Shown: positions 25,027 through 34,963, numbered from the stretch's first letter. The stretch: DNA of 64,000 nucleotides from Winogradskyella arenosi (GCF_003337305.1 NZ_QPJO01000001.1:1017203-1081202), one strand, 5' to 3'. The notes: generated by a model from the sequence alone, not told the origin. Made by a program: numbers and translations.

Positions 25027-25854
25027 GTGAAAAAACCAATCGCCATACAAGGAGTAAAAGGATCATTTCATCATGAAGTGGTTTGTAACTATTTTGATAA
25101 TCAGTCTGATGTTGTGGAGTGTATGACCTTTGATACGGTGATTAAAACTTTATTAGATGAGGATTCAGATGAAATTGTAATGGCTTTAGAAAACTCTATA
25201 GCAGGATCTATTATTCCAAATTATGCTTTAATTGATAACAACCATTTAAGTATTGTTGGTGAGTATTATTTAGATATTCAGCATCAGCTAATGGCGCTTA
25301 ATAATCAGGCTATCGAAGATATTAAAGAAGTGCATTCGCACCCAATGGCCTTATTACAATGTAAGGCTTTTTTTAAAGCGCATTCGCATATAAAATTGGT
25401 AGAAGCTAAAGATACGGCAGAGGTTGCAAGACAAATTTCAGAGCAACAATTAAAAGGAATTGCCGCTATAGCAAGTAAAACGGCGGCAGCGCTTTACGGC
25501 TTAAATATTTTAGCGCAGAGTATCCAAACCATAAAAGAAAATGAAACACGCTTTGTTATTGTAAAGCGGGTTCAGGATAATAACAACCAAGCGCTTATTA
25601 ATAAAGCGTCTTTTAAGTTTGAATTAGAACACAAACGTGGCAGTTTGGCGAGCTTACTCAATGTATTAAGTGATTGCCAACTGAACCTTACTAAAATTCA
25701 ATCTTTACCAAAAATTGATACACCATGGAAGTATGCGTTTTTTGTAGATGTGACTTTTGACGCGTATAAAAATTACGAAAAAGCAAAGTCCATAATGACC
25801 ATTATGGCTGAGAATTTTAAAGTACTAGGAGAATATAAAAATGCAAAACGATGA
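25027..25854 (+). CDS. pheA: Prephenate dehydratase
   Basis: Converts prephenate to phenylpyruvate for phenylalanine. The dehydratase domain (about 1-180) starts IAIQGVKGSFHHEV and includes VMALENSIAGSI and the ETRFVIV end motif (the T of TRF is catalytic). A C-terminal ACT domain (about 195-275), with FKFELEHKRGSLASLLNVLSD, should give allosteric control by phenylalanine. There is no fused chorismate mutase; that activity is on the DAHP synthase three genes on. The start is GTG. First gene behind the attenuator; it overlaps the next gene by four bases. Confidence 0.93.
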   Translation: MKKPIAIQGVKGSFHHEVVCNYFDNQSDVVECMTFDTVIKTLLDEDSDEIVMALENSIAGSIIPNYALIDNNHLSIVGEYYLDIQHQLMALNNQAIEDIKEVHSHPMALLQCKAFFKAHSHIKLVEAKDTAEVARQISEQQLKGIAAIASKTAAALYGLNILAQSIQTIKENETRFVIVKRVQDNNNQALINKASFKFELEHKRGSLASLLNVLSDCQLNLTKIQSLPKIDTPWKYAFFVDVTFDAYKNYEKAKSIMTIMAENFKVLGEYKNAKR

Positions 25855-26993
25855 TTGAAGTTGCAAAACGTTTACAAAAAGTTGAAGAATACTACTTTTC
25901 TAAAAAGCTAAAAGAAGTTGCATTTTTAAAATCACAAGGGAAGCCTATAATTAATTTAGGAATTGGAAGTCCAGATTTAGAACCTCCATTTAAAGCTTCA
26001 ATGATGCTTCAAGATAGTTTAATGGAGCCTGAAGCGCATCAGTATCAGAGTTATCAGGGCTTGCCAGAATTAAGAGATGCTATTGCTAGTTTTTATAATA
26101 AGCACTTTCAAGTGCACTTAAGTGGGCAAACAGAGGTATTACCTTTAATGGGAAGCAAAGAGGGGATTATGCATATCTCTATGGCGTTTTTAAACAAAGG
26201 AGATAAGGTTTTAATTCCTAATCCAGGCTACCCAACTTATGCGGCAGTAACAAAATTGTTAGAAGCAAAACCGGTCATGTATGATTTAAAAGCCGATCGT
26301 AATTGGGAACCCGACTTTGGTGCTTTAGAACGTTTAGACCTTAGCCGTGTTAAAATTATGTGGATCAATTATCCGCATATGCCAACTGGAGCTAATGCAA
26401 CTAATAAGTTTTATGATAAGGTGATTGCCTTTGGTAAACGTCACGATATTTTAATTGTAAATGATAATCCTTACAGCTTTATACTTAATGACAAACCCAA
26501 TAGCATTATGAGGTACAGAGATGCTAAAGACGTTTGTTTAGAGTTAAACTCCTTAAGTAAAACCTTTAATATGGCCGGATGGCGTGTTGGAATGTTAGTG
26601 GGGAAATACGATTTTGTAAATGCCGTATTACGAGTAAAAAGTAATATGGATTCTGGAATGTTCTTCGGAATACAAAAAGGGGCTATTGAAGCTTTAAAAT
26701 GTTCTGATATCTGGTTTAAAAGTTTAAATAGTGTCTATCAAAGACGAAGAGCTTTAGTCTATAAATTGGCACAAGCTTTAAATTGTACCTATGATGACCA
26801 AGCCACAGGGATGTTTGTGTGGGCAAAATTGCCACCTCATATAAAATCTGAAGAATTTACAGATTTAGTCTTAAAAGAACATTCTTTATTTATAACACCA
26901 GGAACCGTCTTTGGAAGCAATGGAGAAGGTTATGTGCGGTTTTCATTATGTGCGGAAGAAGACCTTATTGAAGAGGCTATTTCAAGAGTATAA
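25851..26993 (+). CDS. Class I/II aminotransferase (probably aromatic)
   Basis: PLP-dependent aminotransferase of 380 residues. NLGIGSPDLEPP and YQSYQGLPELRDAIA are N-terminal family blocks; the PLP lysine is in LNSLSKTFNMAGWRVGM, and the C-terminal Arg that binds the carboxylate is in GYVRFSLC. Its place between prephenate dehydratase and prephenate dehydrogenase suggests it aminates phenylpyruvate and hydroxyphenylpyruvate, the last step to Phe and Tyr. An aspartate or LL-diaminopimelate preference cannot be excluded by sequence alone. Confidence 0.88.
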   Translation: MIEVAKRLQKVEEYYFSKKLKEVAFLKSQGKPIINLGIGSPDLEPPFKASMMLQDSLMEPEAHQYQSYQGLPELRDAIASFYNKHFQVHLSGQTEVLPLMGSKEGIMHISMAFLNKGDKVLIPNPGYPTYAAVTKLLEAKPVMYDLKADRNWEPDFGALERLDLSRVKIMWINYPHMPTGANATNKFYDKVIAFGKRHDILIVNDNPYSFILNDKPNSIMRYRDAKDVCLELNSLSKTFNMAGWRVGMLVGKYDFVNAVLRVKSNMDSGMFFGIQKGAIEALKCSDIWFKSLNSVYQRRRALVYKLAQALNCTYDDQATGMFVWAKLPPHIKSEEFTDLVLKEHSLFITPGTVFGSNGEGYVRFSLCAEEDLIEEAISRV

Positions 26994-27038
26994 GGATCTA
27001 AAGGTCATGTGACCTTAGGACGAAACAAAGAAAAAAAA

Positions 27039-27890
27039 GTGAAAAATATATTTATAATAGGAACCGGTTTAATTGGAGGAAGTTTTGCTTTAGATATAAA
27101 AGCATTACACCCTGATTGTAAGGTTTTCGGAATTGATACAACTGAAGCACATCTTGATGAAGCTTTAGCTTTAGGAATCATCGATGAGAAAGCAGATTTT
27201 GAGGCGCTACATAAAGCAGATGTCGTTATTATTGCTATTCCTGTAGATGCAACCTTAAAAGTTTTACCAGAGGTTTTAGATCAGGTTTCAGATGATGCCA
27301 TCGTTTTTGATGCGGGCTCTACCAAAGAAGATATTTGTGCGGTGGTAAAATCGCATCCTAAACGTCGTAATTATTTAGCGGTGCATCCTATTGCAGGTAC
27401 GGAGCATTCTGGCCCTAAAGCGGCCATAAAAGACTTGTATAAAAACAAGACCAATATTATTTGTGAAGTAGAAGTGACGGCCTTTAAGTTGCAAGAAAAA
27501 GCCTTAAAGTTGTTTTCAGATTTGGGTATGCGTATTCGTTATATGAATCCCAAGGCTCACGATAAGCATATAGCTTATGTGTCGCATTTATCGCATATAA
27601 GTGCGTTTATGTTAGGTAAAACGGTTATTGATAAAGAGCGTAATGAACGCGATATTTTTGATATGGCCGGTAGTGGATTTGCAAGTACGGTGCGTTTAGC
27701 AAAAAGTTCGCCCGCGATGTGGTCGCCAATTTTTAACCAAAATAAAACCAATGTGATTGAAGCTTTAGATGAATATATTAATAATTTAAAGCATTTTAAA
27801 GAACTTATGGAAGCCCAAGATTTTAACGAGGTTTTTAATGAGATGGAAAAAACAAATTATATTAAAGAGATATTAAAAGGAATTCAATAG
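27039..27890 (+). CDS. tyrA: Prephenate dehydrogenase
   Basis: Oxidative decarboxylation of prephenate to hydroxyphenylpyruvate for tyrosine. NAD fold IFIIGTGLIGGSFALDI at the N terminus, then DAGSTKED, the substrate motif HPIAGTEHSGPKAA, and the helical dimer domain with YVSHLSHISAF. Start: GTG 27039 puts the protein directly on the NAD fold; an in-frame GTG at 27009 would add ten residues (charged, low complexity) and is less likely. 283 residues, no ACT domain. Confidence 0.92.
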   Translation: MKNIFIIGTGLIGGSFALDIKALHPDCKVFGIDTTEAHLDEALALGIIDEKADFEALHKADVVIIAIPVDATLKVLPEVLDQVSDDAIVFDAGSTKEDICAVVKSHPKRRNYLAVHPIAGTEHSGPKAAIKDLYKNKTNIICEVEVTAFKLQEKALKLFSDLGMRIRYMNPKAHDKHIAYVSHLSHISAFMLGKTVIDKERNERDIFDMAGSGFASTVRLAKSSPAMWSPIFNQNKTNVIEALDEYINNLKHFKELMEAQDFNEVFNEMEKTNYIKEILKGIQ

Positions 27891-27913
27891 TAATTAGATT
27901 AAAAAAAGCAAAA

Positions 27914-28996
27914 ATGGAAAACACGAAAGAAATGAGAACATGGTTAGATGATATGAAGTTAAATCATCCCTTGGTTATTGCCGGGCCATGCAGTGCGGAA
28001 ACAGAAGAGCAAGTCTTAAAAATAGCTCATGAGCTAAAAGATACAGATGTTAATTACTATAGAGCAGGAATTTGGAAACCAAGAACGCGTCCAGGAAACT
28101 TTGAAGGTGTTGGAGCCTTAGGTTTAAAATGGTTGCAAAAGGTAAAGGCAGAAACAGGATTAAAAACAGCAACGGAAGTGGCTAATAGAAATCATGTAGA
28201 GCTTGCTTTAGAACACGATGTAGATTTATTGTGGATTGGTGCCCGTTCTACTGTAAGTCCTTTTATTATGCAAGAAATTGCTGATGCTTTAAAAGGAACT
28301 GATAAGGTGGTTTTAGTTAAAAATCCTGTAAATCCAGACTTAGCCTTATGGTTAGGAGGTATTGAAAGATTACATAGTGCCGGAATCAAAAATTTAGGTG
28401 CTATTCACAGAGGGTTTTCAACCTATGAAAAATCAAAATATAGAAATATTCCAGAATGGCAGTTGGCTATTGAATTTCAGAATAGGTTCCCAGACTTACC
28501 TTTAATTAATGACCCATCGCATATTACAGGAAAGCGAGATATGATTTTAGATGTTTCTCAAACGGCCTTAGATCTTAATTTTGATGGCTTAATGATAGAA
28601 ACGCATTTCGACCCGGATAACGCTTGGAGTGATGCTGCACAGCAAGTAACGCCTAAGAGCCTCGTGCAGATTATGAACGACTTAAAGATTAGAAAAGAGT
28701 CAGATCCGGAAGCTGAGTATAATTCAGAATTAAATAATCTTAGAGCACAAATTGATGTGGTTGATAATCAGATTATTGATTTGTTAGGAAAACGTATGAA
28801 AGTTGCTGATGGTATTGGGAAACTTAAAAAGCAGAAAAACGTGGCGGTTTTACAAAATAAGCGTTGGAATGAAATTTTAGGAAATATGGTTCTAGAAGGC
28901 GAATCTAGAGGCTTAAGCGAAGAATTTGTTTTACGTATGTTTAAAGCCATTCACCAAGAATCAATAAACCACCAAGAGAAAATCGTAAAAGATTAA
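27914..28996 (+). CDS. DAHP synthase - chorismate mutase fusion
   Basis: Residues about 1-255 are a type I-beta (KDO8P-like) DAHP synthase, the entry enzyme of the shikimate pathway: VIAGPCSAETEEQV, YRAGIWKPRTRPGNFEG, NLGAIHRGFS and DPSHITGKRD supply substrate and metal ligands. Residues about 270-355 are an AroQ-type chorismate mutase (LRAQIDVVDNQIIDLLGKRM with the usual Arg/Lys/Glu). The fusion puts the entry step and the branch step in one protein and lets prephenate or chorismate act as a feedback signal. Common in Bacteroidota. Last gene of the operon; a terminator follows. Confidence 0.93.
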   Translation: MENTKEMRTWLDDMKLNHPLVIAGPCSAETEEQVLKIAHELKDTDVNYYRAGIWKPRTRPGNFEGVGALGLKWLQKVKAETGLKTATEVANRNHVELALEHDVDLLWIGARSTVSPFIMQEIADALKGTDKVVLVKNPVNPDLALWLGGIERLHSAGIKNLGAIHRGFSTYEKSKYRNIPEWQLAIEFQNRFPDLPLINDPSHITGKRDMILDVSQTALDLNFDGLMIETHFDPDNAWSDAAQQVTPKSLVQIMNDLKIRKESDPEAEYNSELNNLRAQIDVVDNQIIDLLGKRMKVADGIGKLKKQKNVAVLQNKRWNEILGNMVLEGESRGLSEEFVLRMFKAIHQESINHQEKIVKD

Positions 28997-29021
28997 TTCA
29001 AAATTTTTTAATTTAAAGAAG

Positions 29022-29050
29022 GGTTCGCAAATTTTGCGAGCCTTTTTTTT
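29022..29050 (+). terminator. Intrinsic terminator of the aromatic operon
   Basis: GGTTCGCAA (29022-29030) and TTGCGAGCC (29034-29042) pair with one G-T wobble, followed by eight T. Confidence 0.92.
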
Positions 29051-29085
29051 ACGATATTAAAACAATATTATTCATCTTTGTAGTA

Positions 29086-30036
29086 ATGACAGGAACAGTA
29101 TATAAATCTACGGGCAGTTGGTACACTGTAAAAACTTTAAATGGTAAATTCTATGAATGTAGAATTAAAGGCCGTTTCAGATTGGAGGGTATTAAAAGTA
29201 CCAACCCAATTGCTGTTGGTGATAAAGTCGCCTTTACTCTAGAGACTAAGAATAATACAGAAACAGGAGTCATTAATCGTATTGAAGAACGTAAAAACTA
29301 TATTGTTCGTAAGTCGGTTAACCTCTCTAAGCAAACCCATATTATTGCCTCTAATATTGATCAAGTATTTTTATTAGTTACTATAGATAGTCCACCAACA
29401 TCGACCAGTTTTATAGATCGTTTTTTGGTTACTGCAGAAGCGTATTCTATTAAAACCGTTTTGTTGTTTAATAAAGTAGATACCTACTCTGAGGAGACAT
29501 TATTCGAAGTGAAATACTTGGCGAGTATATACCGTGCTATTGGCTACGAGTGCATTGGTATTTCTGCAGCCACAGGGAAAAATATAGATAAGGTAAAAAC
29601 CTTGATGGAAGGTAAGGTCAGTATGTTTGCTGGGCATTCTGGCGTTGGGAAATCAACCTTAGTTAATGCTATAGAGCCCACTTTAGATTTAAAAACCAAA
29701 GCCATTTCAGAACAACATAAGCAAGGGCAGCATACCACGACCTTTGCAGAGATGTTCGATTTAGGCTTCGATGCCAAAATTATAGATACTCCGGGGATTA
29801 AAGGTTTTGGTGTTGTAGATATGGAGAAAGAAGAGGTTGGGGATTATTTTCCTGAGTTTTTCGCCCTTAAACAAGACTGTAAGTTCAATAATTGTATCCA
29901 TCTTAATGAACCTAAATGTGCCGTAAAGGATGCTTTAGAAAACGATGTAATCTCCTATTCAAGATACCGTAGTTACCTTCAAATTTTAGAAGGTGAAGAT
30001 GAGCATTACCGAACCGATAATTGGGACGAGGCCTAG
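29086..30036 (+). CDS. rsgA: Small ribosomal subunit biogenesis GTPase RsgA
   Basis: Circularly permuted GTPase that checks late 30S assembly. N-terminal OB fold (about 1-75); G4 NKVD near residue 127; G1 GHSGVGKSTLVN near 183-194; G3 DTPGIKGFG; and a C-terminal zinc knuckle CKFNNCIHLNEPKCAV with three Cys and one His. Its length of 316 is normal. dtd follows after 45 bases. Confidence 0.95.
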   Translation: MTGTVYKSTGSWYTVKTLNGKFYECRIKGRFRLEGIKSTNPIAVGDKVAFTLETKNNTETGVINRIEERKNYIVRKSVNLSKQTHIIASNIDQVFLLVTIDSPPTSTSFIDRFLVTAEAYSIKTVLLFNKVDTYSEETLFEVKYLASIYRAIGYECIGISAATGKNIDKVKTLMEGKVSMFAGHSGVGKSTLVNAIEPTLDLKTKAISEQHKQGQHTTTFAEMFDLGFDAKIIDTPGIKGFGVVDMEKEEVGDYFPEFFALKQDCKFNNCIHLNEPKCAVKDALENDVISYSRYRSYLQILEGEDEHYRTDNWDEA

Positions 30037-30081
30037 TATAGCCTAAAACAGTGTTCCCCGTAAGAAAAACTTGTTTTATTT

Positions 30082-30534
30082 ATGAAAATAGTGATACAGA
30101 GAGTTTCTGAAGCTTCAGTAGTTATCAATACAAAAGAAGTAGCGGCCATACAAAACGGACTTTTGGTGCTTCTAGGTATTGAAAATGAAGATACACAGGA
30201 GGATATCGATTGGCTGTGTAATAAAATTATTAATCTTCGTGTTTTTCCAGATGAGAATGCTGTGATGAATAAATCGCTTAAAGCAGTCGATGGCGATGTT
30301 ATTGTGGTGAGTCAGTTCACACTGCATGCTAGCACCAAAAAAGGCAACCGTCCAAGTTATATAAAAGCAGCCAAACCCGATGTTGCCATTCCTTTATACC
30401 AGGCTTTTGTTAAAACACTTCAGAATGGATTAGAAAAAACTGTGCAAACCGGAGCGTTTGGTGCCGATATGAAGGTGTATTTGGTTAATGATGGTCCGGT
30501 AACACTTATTATAGATTCTAAGCATAGAGTATAG
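30082..30534 (+). CDS. dtd: D-aminoacyl-tRNA deacylase
   Basis: Removes D-amino acids (and glycine mischarged on tRNA-Ala) from tRNA. MKIVIQRVSEASV at the N terminus, the SQFTLHA motif (SQ-T) and the cross-subunit NDGPVTLIID (GP dipeptide of the active site) are diagnostic. 150 residues, cytoplasmic dimer. Probably co-transcribed with rsgA. Confidence 0.95.
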   Translation: MKIVIQRVSEASVVINTKEVAAIQNGLLVLLGIENEDTQEDIDWLCNKIINLRVFPDENAVMNKSLKAVDGDVIVVSQFTLHASTKKGNRPSYIKAAKPDVAIPLYQAFVKTLQNGLEKTVQTGAFGADMKVYLVNDGPVTLIIDSKHRV

Positions 30535-30690
30535 CTAAACTATTTCGGAACTTTAGTGACAAGGCAGAATAGGTAAGATTTATTAAGACTCTTTTTAGAT
30601 TACCTCATGTATATTTAAATTTTCTATGGATAATTTGAGAGTTGTAATAACATTCTTATATTGTGCTTCTAAATACTTCAAAATCAACTC

Positions 30691-32604
30691 ATGCTTACTA
30701 TCCGCTTAAAGTCCCAATCGCTTTTCTTATTTTTAATATTTACATCTTATTTCGCTTTTTCGCAGTCCGAGAGTGTTTATAACGCCTCAGCTGTGTCATT
30801 AGACTTAATTGAAGACGCTAATGCTATAGTGCGTTATGATAAGCAATTAATAGAAATTAATGCCATTGATGAAATGGTGGTTCACACCAAACGTATTGTC
30901 ACAGTTTTTAATAAATACGGTGATTCTCATGCAAATTCTTTGGAGTTTTATAGCGATAATGCAAGTATTAAAAGTATTGAAGCTAGAATTTATGACAGTA
31001 GAGGAGAAGAAATTAAGAAAATTAAAAAAAGTGATTTTATAGATCATAGTGCCGTAAGTGGTGGAACCTTGTATTCTGATAGTCGTATAAAATATTATGA
31101 TTATACGCCGGTAAGTTACCCGTATACTATTGAGTATAGTTCTGAAGTTAAGCATTCAAGTACTGCTTTTATTCCCCAATGGCGCCCAATTGATGGTTAT
31201 TATTTAGGGATTGAATATGCCGAATATCAGATTGAGAATAATTCACAAATTCCACTACGCTTAAAGAAGCAAAATTTTGAAGGTAATAAAGTGAATGAGG
31301 TGTCTGAATTTCATTTTAAAATAGAAGATTTGCCAGCAATTGACTACGAAGCTTATAGTCCGTCTTTAGTCACATTTACACCCAACATAAAACCAGCCCT
31401 TACAAAGTTTAATATGAATGGCGTAGAAGGGGTGAATAATAACTGGAAAGATTTTGGAAAATGGGTTTATGGAGCGCTTTTAACCGGAACGGATGAGTTA
31501 CCTCAAGAAGCTATTGATGATGTTAAAAAACTTACGGAAGGTGTAGAAGATAAAGTAGAACGCGCCAAATTGGTCTATAAATATATGCAAGACAGAACCC
31601 GTTATATCAGTGTTCAGATTGGTATTGGAGGGTGGAAACCAATGATGGCCGATGATGTTAATGACCTTGGTTATGGCGATTGTAAAGGGTTAACCAATTA
31701 TACCAAAGCCTTATTAGAAGCTGTAGATGTACCGGCCTATTATACCTTAGTATACGGGAGTCGTGATATCTTAAACATTGACCGTGAATTTTCATCAGCT
31801 CAAGGAAACCATGCGATACTTTGTGTGCCTAATGGCGAAGAAAATATCTTTTTAGAATGTACCAGCCAAACTAATCCTTTCGGATTTTCAGCAGGATGGA
31901 CCGATGATAGAGATGTGCTATTGGTAAAGCCTGAAGGTGGAGAAATTGTACGAACTAAAGCCTACGATGCGGATGATAGTGTACAGCATACCGCTGCAAC
32001 CATAGACTTAGATGGCCAAGGCGGATTTACAGCGCAGGTGGCTATTACTTCTACCGGTTATCAATACGGTAGACACGAGGGTATAGGAGAAAAATCAGTG
32101 AGAGATCAGCACATCTATTATAAAGAATATTGGGGCGATATTAACAACCTTAGTATAGATGCAATTAATATCAGTAATGATAAAACCAACGTGGTATATA
32201 CTGAAGACTTAAATCTATCGGCTAGTAATTATGCCTCTATAAGTGGAACGCGCCTTATTTTACAACCTAATTTTTTTAATAAAGTTACGGGGATTCCACC
32301 GCGCTATAGAGAACGCACTTTAGAATTTGAAATTGATCGCTCATTTAAAGATACGGACGAGTTTATTATTCAATTGCCAGAAGGGTTAAAAGTAGAAGCC
32401 ATGACGGACTCTAAAGAAGTAACAAGCAAATTTGGGACCTACAGTTTTAAACTTGAAATTTTAGATGCCAATAGACTAAAGTACACAAGAACCTTCTCTT
32501 TATTAAAAGGAAAGTACCAAAAAGACGATTATAAAGCCTTTAGAGATTTCAGGAAACAGATCGTGAAACTCGATAAAAGTAAAATAGTGCTGACTAAAGC
32601 CTAA
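30691..32604 (+). CDS. Exported DUF3857 / transglutaminase-like protein
   Basis: Signal peptide (about 1-25, ending AFSQ), DUF3857 domain (about 55-225) and a transglutaminase-like core (about 270-400). Cys331 in YGDCKGLTN and His374 in GNHAIL are in the expected catalytic positions. The C-terminal part is a beta-rich DUF3858-like region. Members are periplasmic or surface proteins of Bacteroidota of unknown function. The next gene is a paralogue, 45 bases on, with a damaged active site, so the two may act as a pair. Confidence 0.82.
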   Translation: MLTIRLKSQSLFLFLIFTSYFAFSQSESVYNASAVSLDLIEDANAIVRYDKQLIEINAIDEMVVHTKRIVTVFNKYGDSHANSLEFYSDNASIKSIEARIYDSRGEEIKKIKKSDFIDHSAVSGGTLYSDSRIKYYDYTPVSYPYTIEYSSEVKHSSTAFIPQWRPIDGYYLGIEYAEYQIENNSQIPLRLKKQNFEGNKVNEVSEFHFKIEDLPAIDYEAYSPSLVTFTPNIKPALTKFNMNGVEGVNNNWKDFGKWVYGALLTGTDELPQEAIDDVKKLTEGVEDKVERAKLVYKYMQDRTRYISVQIGIGGWKPMMADDVNDLGYGDCKGLTNYTKALLEAVDVPAYYTLVYGSRDILNIDREFSSAQGNHAILCVPNGEENIFLECTSQTNPFGFSAGWTDDRDVLLVKPEGGEIVRTKAYDADDSVQHTAATIDLDGQGGFTAQVAITSTGYQYGRHEGIGEKSVRDQHIYYKEYWGDINNLSIDAINISNDKTNVVYTEDLNLSASNYASISGTRLILQPNFFNKVTGIPPRYRERTLEFEIDRSFKDTDEFIIQLPEGLKVEAMTDSKEVTSKFGTYSFKLEILDANRLKYTRTFSLLKGKYQKDDYKAFRDFRKQIVKLDKSKIVLTKA

Positions 32605-32649
32605 ACCCAAACAAAACACAAACTCCAAAAACCAACCAAACTAAACAAC

Positions 32650-34602
32650 ATGAAGCAAGTATTAACGGCCCTGATATTTATAATGAGCTTAACCTATAGC
32701 AATGCTCAAGATTATGATTTTGGCGAAATTTCTAAAGCAGAACTACAAGAAAAATTTCATCCTAAAGATTCAGCGGCACCTGCAGCTATTTTATATCGTA
32801 AAGAAGAGATTCGCTTTTTTTATTCCAATAATGAAGGGTTTATACAAGAGCGTGAGATGCATATGCGTATTAAGGTTTATAATAAAGATGGATTTGATTG
32901 GGCCACTAAAAAAGTCTATTTGTATCAAGGGACAAATCAGCGTGAACAAATTACAGGGATAAAAGGTGTTAGTTATAACCTTGTTAATGGAAAAATTGAA
33001 AAGGAAAAGCTAAAAAGTGATGGTAAATTTGAAGAAGATTATAATGACTACACAAAAATAAGTTCTTTTACTATGCCTAGCGTTAAGGAAGGGACTGTTA
33101 TAGAATATAAGTATAAAGTGTCATCGCCAAGAATTAGTATTGATGATATTCTTTTTCAGTTTTCAGTACCTGTTAACAAATTAGAAGTAACTGTGGGTAC
33201 ACCAGAATATTATGTGTATAACAAGCAGCTTAATCTAAGAGCTAAGTTTGTGCCTCAAATAGAGGAGACCTTTAAAAATACGAAAGTACCATTTGAATAC
33301 AGGATTAATATTTTAGCTATAAATGAAGACAATATTCCGGCTATTAGAGAAGAGGCTTTTTCGGGGAGCATCAGCAATTATAGAAGTAAAATGGCTTTAG
33401 AGCTTACGGCGACTTTAAATAATATGAAACAATTAACCCGATCTTATACGACGAGCTGGGAAGATGTATCTAAAACCATTTATGAAAGCGATCATTTTGG
33501 GGGACAATTGGGGAAATTCAGCATTTATAAAGAGGACTTAGATAAGGCACTTGCAGGGATAGAAGGTGATTTTGAAAAGGCTTTTGCTGTGGAGAAATTA
33601 GTAAAATCTAAAGTGAAATGGAATGAAGGCTATGGTAAATACACTTCAAAAGGGGTAAGAGTCGCATATAAAGAAGGTGAAGGTAATAGTGCCGATATTA
33701 ACCTTATGATGGTCTCTATGTTACGATCTCAAGGTGTAAATGCCAATCCGGTATTAGTAAGTACAAGAAATAATGGTATTCCGCTATTTCCAACGCGAGA
33801 AGGTTTTAATTATGTCATTTGTAGTGTGCAAAGTGGTGACGCGCAATTATTGTTAGATGCTACTGAAGAGTACAGCACGGAAAACGTGTTACCAACACGT
33901 GTATTAAATTGGCAAGGACGCTTAATTGAAAACAATAAAGTGTCTCGTTGGATTCCTTTACAGCCTAAAAAAATGTCGGTAATGGCAGCGATGCTTAATG
34001 TTTCTATTAACGACGATTTTTCTATTTCAGGAAAACTATCTAAGCAACTTACAAATTACAACGCGTATTTCTACAGAAATAGATATGCGAAAATTACGAG
34101 TGAAGACCATATGAAGTCTTTAGAAAAAGATAAAGGAGATATTGAGATTAATGCACTTACTTTTAATAATGCCGATGACGTATCAAAGCCGGTTAAAATA
34201 GGTTATGAATACGAACTTTCTGATGGTATTGATGAAGTAGGTAATAAGCTATATTTTTCACCATTATTCTTCTTAGCCACCAAAGAGAATCCGTTTAAAT
34301 TAGATGAACGTGAGTATCCTGTAGATTTCGTGATTCCTAATTCAGATAAATACTTGGTCAACATTATGTTGCCAAAAGGTTATAATGTAGAGTCTTTACC
34401 AAATTCTGAAGTTATTGCGTTTAAAGATGCTAATGTTAAGTTTTCTTACCTCGTAAAACAAAATGGAAATTTTATTCAGCTTAAAGCCCAATTAGATATC
34501 GTTAATCCTTTAATTTTGCCTTCAGACTACAAAGATTTTAAAGCCTTTTATGGTAAAATTGTAGAAAAGCAAACAGAACAAATTGTATTAACTAAAGTTT
34601 AA
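32650..34602 (+). CDS. Exported DUF3857 protein, transglutaminase site degenerate
   Basis: Paralogue of the preceding gene: signal peptide (1-20, ending SNAQ), DUF3857 (about 50-215), transglutaminase-like fold (about 295-420) and a beta-rich C-terminal part. In the stretch that should hold the nucleophile, EGEGNSADIN has Ser347 where the partner has Cys331, and the His region reads GFNYVIC with Asn instead of His. It is therefore probably not an active transglutaminase or protease and may be a binding or regulatory partner of the upstream protein. mazG begins one base after the stop. Confidence 0.8.
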   Translation: MKQVLTALIFIMSLTYSNAQDYDFGEISKAELQEKFHPKDSAAPAAILYRKEEIRFFYSNNEGFIQEREMHMRIKVYNKDGFDWATKKVYLYQGTNQREQITGIKGVSYNLVNGKIEKEKLKSDGKFEEDYNDYTKISSFTMPSVKEGTVIEYKYKVSSPRISIDDILFQFSVPVNKLEVTVGTPEYYVYNKQLNLRAKFVPQIEETFKNTKVPFEYRINILAINEDNIPAIREEAFSGSISNYRSKMALELTATLNNMKQLTRSYTTSWEDVSKTIYESDHFGGQLGKFSIYKEDLDKALAGIEGDFEKAFAVEKLVKSKVKWNEGYGKYTSKGVRVAYKEGEGNSADINLMMVSMLRSQGVNANPVLVSTRNNGIPLFPTREGFNYVICSVQSGDAQLLLDATEEYSTENVLPTRVLNWQGRLIENNKVSRWIPLQPKKMSVMAAMLNVSINDDFSISGKLSKQLTNYNAYFYRNRYAKITSEDHMKSLEKDKGDIEINALTFNNADDVSKPVKIGYEYELSDGIDEVGNKLYFSPLFFLATKENPFKLDEREYPVDFVIPNSDKYLVNIMLPKGYNVESLPNSEVIAFKDANVKFSYLVKQNGNFIQLKAQLDIVNPLILPSDYKDFKAFYGKIVEKQTEQIVLTKV

Positions 34603-34603
34603 A

Positions 34604-34930
34604 ATGGATATAAAAAACGCACAAAAGGAAGTTGATGATTGGATTAAGGCTCATGGAGTAAGGTACTTTAATGAGCTTACCAATATGGCACAACTCACAG
34701 AAGAAGTTGGGGAAGTGGCTAGGATTATTGCGAGACGTTACGGTGAGCAAAGCGAAAAAGAAAGCGATAAAAATAAAGATCTAGGAGAGGAACTTTCCGA
34801 TGTTTTATTTGTGGTTTTATGCTTAGCCAACCAAACCGGAATTGATTTACAAGCAGCTTTTGATAAAAAATTAGATTTAAAAACCAAACGAGATCATAAC
34901 AGACACCATAATAATGATAAATTAAAGTAG
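34604..34930 (+). CDS. MazG-family nucleotide pyrophosphohydrolase
   Basis: Single MazG domain of 108 residues. The metal-binding pattern is visible: EEVGEVARIIARRYGEQ (ExxE) and LGEELSDVLFVVLCLAN (ExxD), the four acidic residues that hold Mg in all-alpha NTP pyrophosphatases. It removes pyrophosphate from NTPs or dNTPs, possibly as house-cleaning; the exact substrate is unknown. Translationally close to the DUF3857 pair; aroA follows 33 bases later but may have its own promoter. Confidence 0.88.
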   Translation: MDIKNAQKEVDDWIKAHGVRYFNELTNMAQLTEEVGEVARIIARRYGEQSEKESDKNKDLGEELSDVLFVVLCLANQTGIDLQAAFDKKLDLKTKRDHNRHHNNDKLK

Positions 34931-34935
34931 TTTTG
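34928..34935 (+). promoter_or_regulatory. Possible -7 box upstream of aroA
   Basis: TAGTTTTG fits TAnnTTTG and begins in the mazG stop codon, 28 bases before the aroA ATG. No clear -33 TTG at the right spacing. Confidence 0.35.
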
Positions 34936-34963
34936 TAGCTTCAATTTATTATTACAATTTACT

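Noticed and set aside
32650-34602. Sequencing error behind the lost catalytic Cys/His in the second DUF3857 protein
   Set aside because: The reading frame is intact over 650 codons and both residues are replaced at separate sites, so real divergence is more likely.
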